This document shows, in pieces, positions 60,091 to 64,000 of a stretch of DNA of 64,000 nt. The first letter of the stretch is position 1. Each line of letters begins with the position of its first letter. The position numbers and the translations under genes were made by a program. The notes beneath the pieces are model-generated. The model made no database searches and was not told where the DNA came from. It saw nothing but the letters and a program-made list of their open reading frames with translations. Source of the stretch: CAIKZZ01 sp036742455 (GTDB taxonomy: Bacteria; Pseudomonadota; Gammaproteobacteria; Steroidobacterales; Steroidobacteraceae); assembly GCA_036742455.1 (NCBI GenBank), contig DAINQU010000012.1, forward strand, positions 27,898 to 91,897. The letters run 5' to 3'.

Positions 60091-60681
60091 ATGGCTGGAT
60101 TGCCCATCAAGTTAATTGCGGGTCTCGGTAACCCAGGCCCCGAATACACTGATACTCGGCATAACGCGGGTTTCTGGTGTGTAGACCTGTTGGCTCGTCG
60201 TGCGGGCGGAAGCCTGCGCTCGCAGTCCCGGTATCAGGGTGAAGCCGGGCGTATTCGATTGGCAGGGCAGGAGGTGTGGCTGCTCAAGCCCACCACGTTT
60301 ATGAACCGCAGCGGCGCGTCGATTCGCGCGCTGGCGGAGTACCTGCGCATTCCTGTGTCTGAAATACTCGTCGTGCACGATGAGCTCGATTTGCCCTGCG
60401 GCGCGGTGCGCTTAAAGCAGGGTGGCGGAGCGGGCGGCCACAACGGGTTGAAAGACACGATTGCCCAGGTGGGCGAGGGCTTCTGGCGACTACGGATCGG
60501 CATTGGCCACCCAGGTAATCGAGACCAAGTTGTGGATTACGTGTTGCGTCGCGCATCCGCGGCGGAACAGCAGTTGCTCGATGATGCGGTTGAGGCCGCA
60601 TCGGACGCCATCGAACGCGTGCTCGTTGAGGGCTCTGAAAAAGTGATGAACGGCCTGCACCGTCGTAAGACGGAAGGCTAG
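60091..60681 (+). CDS. pth: Peptidyl-tRNA hydrolase
   Basis: Frees tRNA from peptidyl-tRNA lost by ribosomes. IAGLGNPGPEYTDTRHNAGFW holds the catalytic histidine (about residue 24), LLKPTTFMNRSGASI, VVHDELDLPCGAVRLKQGGGAGGHNGLKD and RIGIGHPGNRDQVVDYVL are the other motifs. 196 residues. ychF starts 8 bases after it, the common pth-ychF pair. Confidence 0.97.
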   Translation: MAGLPIKLIAGLGNPGPEYTDTRHNAGFWCVDLLARRAGGSLRSQSRYQGEAGRIRLAGQEVWLLKPTTFMNRSGASIRALAEYLRIPVSEILVVHDELDLPCGAVRLKQGGGAGGHNGLKDTIAQVGEGFWRLRIGIGHPGNRDQVVDYVLRRASAAEQQLLDDAVEAASDAIERVLVEGSEKVMNGLHRRKTEG

Positions 60682-60689
60682 GGGGAATC

Positions 60690-61781
60690 GTGGCGATTAA
60701 ATGTGGCATTGTGGGTCTGCCGAATGTCGGCAAATCAACGCTTTTCAACGCGCTGACGCGCGCCCAGATTCCGGCGGAGAACTATCCGTTCTGTACCATC
60801 GACCCGAACGTCGGTGTCGTCCCGGTGCCGGATCCGCGGCTGGATAAGCTAGCGGAAATCGCCAAATCTGAGCGGATTTTGCCGACGACGGTGGAGTTCG
60901 TCGACATTGCGGGTATTGTCAAAGGCGCCGCGCAAGGCGAGGGCCTCGGCAATAAGTTTCTCGCGCACATTCGTGAGGTCGATGCCATTGCGCACGTTGT
61001 TCGCTGTTTCGAAGACGGCGATGTGATTCACGTGGCCGGCAAAGTCAGCCCGCTCGCGGACATCGAGACGATCAATACTGAGTTGGCGTTGGCCGATCTC
61101 GACACGATCGAAAAAGGTATTCAGCGCGCCGAGAAAGCGGCCAAAGCACAAGATAAGGATGCGATTCGCGCTCGTGACTTGTTTAAGCGCGTGCGCGATG
61201 CCTTGAACGAAGGTATCCCGGCCCGAGCGGTCGGCTTGGACGAGCAGGAGCGACTGATCTGTCGCGAACTGCAGTTAATGACCATGAAGCCCGTGCTGTA
61301 TGTCGCGAACGTCAGCGAGAGCGGGTTTACCGACAACCCGCTGTTGGCCGCGGTGCAGGAGCTCGCCGCGCGCGAGTCGGCGCAAGTTGTGGCCGTGTGC
61401 GCCGCGATTGAGGCCGAAATCGCCCAACTCGATGATGCAGATAGAAAAGATTTCTTGACGGAACTTGGACTGGCCGAGCCTGGTCTGAATCGCGTCATTC
61501 GGGCGGGATACGCGTTGCTCGGACTGCAGACCTACTTTACGGTTGGTCCGAAGGAAGCGCGGGCTTGGACGATTCGTAAGGGTTGCACGGCGCCGCAGGC
61601 GGCGGGTGTCATCCATACGGACTTCGAACGGGGTTTCATCCGGGCGGAAGTCATCGCGTACGACGACTACATCGCCGGTAAGGGCGAAGCAGGCGCACGT
61701 GAAGCGGGGAAAATGCGCCTTGAAGGCAAGGAGTACATCGTCCGCGAGGGGGATGTCATGCATTTTAGGTTCAACGTCTGA
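60690..61781 (+). CDS. ychF: Ribosome-binding ATPase YchF (OLA1 family)
   Basis: Obg-like P-loop ATPase linked to translation and redox stress. GIVGLPNVGKSTLFNALT is the G1 motif, FVDIAGIVKGAAQGEGLGNKFL the G3 region, and the G4 position reads YVANVSE in place of NKxD, which explains ATP use; a C-terminal TGS domain contains ARAWTIRKGCTAPQAAGVIHTDFERGFIRAE. 363 residues, GTG start. Normal for the family. Confidence 0.96.
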   Translation: MAIKCGIVGLPNVGKSTLFNALTRAQIPAENYPFCTIDPNVGVVPVPDPRLDKLAEIAKSERILPTTVEFVDIAGIVKGAAQGEGLGNKFLAHIREVDAIAHVVRCFEDGDVIHVAGKVSPLADIETINTELALADLDTIEKGIQRAEKAAKAQDKDAIRARDLFKRVRDALNEGIPARAVGLDEQERLICRELQLMTMKPVLYVANVSESGFTDNPLLAAVQELAARESAQVVAVCAAIEAEIAQLDDADRKDFLTELGLAEPGLNRVIRAGYALLGLQTYFTVGPKEARAWTIRKGCTAPQAAGVIHTDFERGFIRAEVIAYDDYIAGKGEAGAREAGKMRLEGKEYIVREGDVMHFRFNV

Positions 61782-61843
61782 CCGTCAGGAGCGTTATGCT
61801 CATGGCGGTGCTCGACCGGTTAGGATCGAAGCGGGGAAAATCA

Positions 61844-63832
61844 GTGAAATTATTCGGTATCAAGCACTTTGCGGTGCTCCTCCTCGGTCTGGCGCTGGCG
61901 GCGTGCGGCAGCAAGAGCGGCACGGCGACGAACTCGTCGGTTGGCGTCGGCATCGGTGTGTCGTTGGTCTCGCCCACCGGAACCACCCTCGTACAACAGG
62001 GCGGAACGCTGGAGATTGATGCCACGGTCGTCAACGACACCGGCAACAAGGGCGTCACCTGGACGATCACGGGCGACGGCACCATCGCGAGCAGTGATAC
62101 CACTAAGGCGGTTGTGCAAACCCCGACCGGTGTGACAGGCTCGACCTTCGCGACGTTGACCGCGACCTCGATCACCGATCCGACGCAGTCGTCGTCGGTG
62201 ACGATTACCGTGAACGGTGTCCCATCCATTCCGCAACCGGTTGTTTTCCCGGCCAACGAGGCGATTGCCTATGCGACCTATGTGTCGGTCGCGGGTGGTC
62301 TGGCGCCTTACACTTGGAAGGTAACGTCTGGAACACTGCCCGCCGGTCTGGCGCTCGACGGCAGCACGTCGGCAACGCTCGGTATCAGCGGTACGCCATC
62401 GGCCATTACCTCGTCCACGGTGACCCTCACGGTGACGGACGCGAACAATGCGACCGCCACGACGACGATTACGATCACGGTCAATGCCAAGACCGCATGC
62501 CTGTTGCAAGGGCGTTACGCCTATTCCATCGCAGGGTTCAAGAATGGGAACGTCGCGGTCCGCGCCGGATCGTTCTCGGTGGACTCCACCGGAGCCGTGA
62601 CAGGCATTTTCGATGCCGTTGACTCCAAGACGGGCCGTCAGGCCGTGGTGCCGACGAACGGCATCTGCAAGACCTATACGCAGAATCGCGGCGTGATCAC
62701 GTGGAGTGGCGGCGAGAGCTTTGACTATGTCTTGCAGAGCAATCTGCAGAACGGCCACATTCAGGAAAATGACGGGACCGGCTTTGGCGGTGCGGGCGAG
62801 TTGCGTGCGCAGACCACGACGGCATTCCCCCTGGCCGCGCGCGCCGGAGACTATGTCTTGGCCGCCGCTGGCGACGACGGCACGGGTCGCCGGTACGCGC
62901 TGATCGGTCGGTATACCTTGGGCGCCGATGGCACGGTGTCCGGATTGGTGGACGACGACGCCGCAACGCCGGTGGCCAACGCCACGCTGTCGGCGACGTT
63001 CTCCGACGCGGATGCGAACGGCCGCGGCACGGGCACCCTGACGGTTGGGGCGAAGTCCCTGCCGGTCGCTTATTACGTCGTTGATGCCACACATGCCGTC
63101 TTGGTCAGCACGTCGGCGACGTCGGGCGGTCCGCGAGTGTTGGGTGAAATCCGCCCGCAAGTCGGCGCTCCGAACCTTGATGCCACGGCATTGTCCGGGC
63201 CGGCCATTCTGAGCTTGATCGGATCGTCGCCCTCGTTGGGTCAGCCTCCCGCGTCGGCGGCAACCGTGGCCGTCGGTCGCCTTTCCGGCGCCGTGCCGGC
63301 CTCCGGTCTCGTCAATGTTAATTTGGACGTAACGGACCGCACGACGCCGTTGGTCAACAGCAGTTACACCGCGCAGGCGTACACGGTGACCGGCAGCGGG
63401 CGCGGCACGCTGACCGTCGGGACAGGGGCATCTGCCCGAAACTTCGTGCTCTACGCCGACGGCGCCGGTGGCGCAGTGGTGTTGGAACCCGTCAGTCTCG
63501 CGAACAACTTCGGCTTCCTTGAGCCGCAGTCCGGCGTGCCATTTGCAACGTTCCCGTCGGCGTATTACGTCGGTGGTACGGTCTATGCGGCGGCCAGTTC
63601 GCCGATCACGACGCTGCCCCAGTTGACGCTGGCGGCGGGCGCTGTCGGCGGTAACCTCACCGGGACCTACGCCGTCGATCCGTCGACGGGGCGTATCATC
63701 GCGGCGGTTAGCCGGAACGTTCTGGGCGGTACGGGGCTGGTGTTCTATTACGTCTCGCCGTCGAAACTGGTGGTCATTGGCGACGCGAATAACTCGATCA
63801 ATTCGCAGTTGGCCTGGCTTTACCACTTCTAA
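61844..63832 (+). CDS. Large repeat-containing lipoprotein with putative Ig (He_PIG-like) module
   Basis: 662 residues from a GTG at 61844 (GGGGA six bases upstream; an ATG at 61796 is also in frame). Signal peptide with lipobox LALAACGS. Residues ~25 to 115 resemble a bacterial Ig-like (BIG) domain (GGTLEIDATVVND, GVTWTITGDG); ~125 to 210 match a putative-Ig (He_PIG) module with LPAGLALDGS and ISGTPS. The C-terminal ~440 residues hold about three degenerate copies of a beta unit: GRGTGTLTVGAKSLPVAYYVV, GRGTLTVGTGASARNFVLY and GTYAVDPSTGRIIAAV. Thr/Val/Gly-rich and surface-exposed by inference. Such domain sets are common in Acidobacteria and some Burkholderiales. Function unknown. Confidence 0.82.
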   Translation: MKLFGIKHFAVLLLGLALAACGSKSGTATNSSVGVGIGVSLVSPTGTTLVQQGGTLEIDATVVNDTGNKGVTWTITGDGTIASSDTTKAVVQTPTGVTGSTFATLTATSITDPTQSSSVTITVNGVPSIPQPVVFPANEAIAYATYVSVAGGLAPYTWKVTSGTLPAGLALDGSTSATLGISGTPSAITSSTVTLTVTDANNATATTTITITVNAKTACLLQGRYAYSIAGFKNGNVAVRAGSFSVDSTGAVTGIFDAVDSKTGRQAVVPTNGICKTYTQNRGVITWSGGESFDYVLQSNLQNGHIQENDGTGFGGAGELRAQTTTAFPLAARAGDYVLAAAGDDGTGRRYALIGRYTLGADGTVSGLVDDDAATPVANATLSATFSDADANGRGTGTLTVGAKSLPVAYYVVDATHAVLVSTSATSGGPRVLGEIRPQVGAPNLDATALSGPAILSLIGSSPSLGQPPASAATVAVGRLSGAVPASGLVNVNLDVTDRTTPLVNSSYTAQAYTVTGSGRGTLTVGTGASARNFVLYADGAGGAVVLEPVSLANNFGFLEPQSGVPFATFPSAYYVGGTVYAAASSPITTLPQLTLAAGAVGGNLTGTYAVDPSTGRIIAAVSRNVLGGTGLVFYYVSPSKLVVIGDANNSINSQLAWLYHF

Positions 63833-63836
63833 TGAC

Positions 63837-63854
63837 CGGAAAGGGGTCTTTCCG
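63837..63854 (+). terminator. Hairpin after the lipoprotein gene
   Basis: CGGAAAG pairs with CTTTCCG around a GGGT loop, starting 5 bases after the stop. No T-run follows, so it is a modest terminator candidate. Confidence 0.4.
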
Positions 63855-63855
63855 C

Positions 63856-63884
63856 TTGACGGATCGGCCCCAGATCCACACAAT
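63856..63884 (+). promoter_or_regulatory. Candidate promoter for tRNA-Met
   Basis: TTGACG and CACAAT are separated by exactly 17 bases, followed by a GC-rich discriminator (TCGGCCCC), as expected for stable-RNA promoters under stringent control. The start point would be near 63891, about 33 bases before the tRNA. Confidence 0.45.
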
Positions 63885-63896
63885 TCGGCCCCTTCC

Positions 63897-63920
63897 CGGG
63901 GGTGCAGTTCTGCACTCCCG
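63897..63920 (+). other. Perfect stem-loop immediately upstream of tRNA-Met
   Basis: CGGGGGTGCA pairs with TGCACTCCCG over 10 base pairs (one G-U) with a GTTC loop, ending three bases before the tRNA. In the primary transcript it would form a leader hairpin beside the RNase P cleavage point. Confidence 0.5.
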
Positions 63921-63923
63921 CGT

Positions 63924-64000
63924 GGCTAGGTAGCTCAGCCGGTTAGAGCACGGGATTCATAACCCCGGGGTCGCGGGTTCGATTCCCGCCCTAGCCACCA
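63924..64000 (+). tRNA. tRNA-Met (elongator), anticodon CAT
   Basis: 77 bases with encoded CCA, ending at the last base of the window. Acceptor GGCTAGG pairs with CCTAGCC; D-loop TAGCTCAGCCGGTTAGAGCA; anticodon loop TTCATAA; T-arm GCGGGTTCGATTCCCGC. The closed first base pair (G-C) marks it as an elongator rather than an initiator. A tRNA-Ile with lysidine-modified CAT has the same anticodon and cannot be excluded by anticodon alone. Confidence 0.93.

Noticed and set aside
61850..63883. 677-codon open frame on the minus strand opposite the large lipoprotein
   Set aside because: It mirrors the lipoprotein codon by codon, is Arg-rich with no recognisable domain, signal or ribosome-binding site, and is what GC-rich repetitive coding DNA gives on its antisense strand.
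1..64000. Insertion sequences, prophage, toxin-antitoxin, CRISPR or defence islands
   Set aside because: No transposase, integrase, recombinase, terminal inverted repeats or repeat-spacer arrays were seen; nearly every base is in recognisable chromosomal genes.

Overview
The window reads as the chromosome of a free-living gammaproteobacterium, roughly 60% G+C by eye, most likely in or near the Xanthomonadales/Nevskiales/Steroidobacterales branch. This is inferred from gene order: lptD-surA-pdxA-rsmA-apaG-apaH beside amgK-murU; mreBCD-mrdA-rodA-mltB-rlpA-dacA-dat-DUF493 facing lipA-lipB; hemA-prfA-prmC; and TPR-lolB-ispE-tRNA-Gln-prs-rplY-pth-ychF. It is a dense core-genome segment with no gene-free stretch above 300 bases. 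I saw no rRNA, insertion sequence, phage gene or CRISPR array.

Layout. 0-11.6 kb: a 5'-truncated protease/PDZ gene, Sua5-type tRNA modification enzyme, ornithine decarboxylase-like enzyme, cytochrome c lipoprotein, HIT-like protein, a YyaL/DUF255 thioredoxin-domain protein, rlmI, a DUF218 membrane protein, lgt-thyA, a SET-domain protein with a histone-H1-like lysine tail, and a 2-oxoglutarate/Fe(II) oxygenase. 11.6-21.3 kb: a MocR-type regulator divergent from a beta-alanine type omega-aminotransferase and CoA-acylating semialdehyde dehydrogenase, then panB, panC, an unusual aldehyde dehydrogenase, a PuuB-like FAD amine oxidase, and coaX on the other strand. These genes centre on beta-alanine, pantothenate and CoA. 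21.3-26.5 kb: folA, then a minus-strand operon for the lower kynurenine pathway (3-hydroxyanthranilate dioxygenase, formamidase-like cyclase, kynureninase, kynurenine 3-monooxygenase), consistent with quinolinate/NAD synthesis from tryptophan, and a secreted protein of unknown function.

26.5-34.8 kb: the lptD to apaH operon (LPS export, outer-membrane protein folding, vitamin B6, ribosome maturation) and, divergently, amgK-murU (MurNAc recycling to UDP-MurNAc). 34.9-36.5 kb: lipA-lipB. 36.5-46.2 kb: a long, tightly overlapping minus-strand run from mreB to DUF493 that builds and trims the rod-shape cell wall. 46.4-49.6 kb: gatCAB, then hslO. 50.5-54.9 kb: mtgA, ppiB, prmC, prfA, hemA on the minus strand. 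55-63.8 kb: TPR protein, lolB, ispE, tRNA-Gln(TTG), prs, rplY, pth, ychF and a large repeat-containing lipoprotein with an Ig-like module. A tRNA-Met(CAT) ends exactly at the window's right edge.

Most genes are ordinary housekeeping genes. The parts that merit a second look are the beta-alanine/pantothenate island with its aldehyde dehydrogenase lacking the usual catalytic Glu and its clear inverted-repeat operators, the SET methyltransferase fused to an H1-like tail next to a 2OG oxygenase, and the large lipoprotein at the right end. I did not find a clearly novel defence or mobile system.
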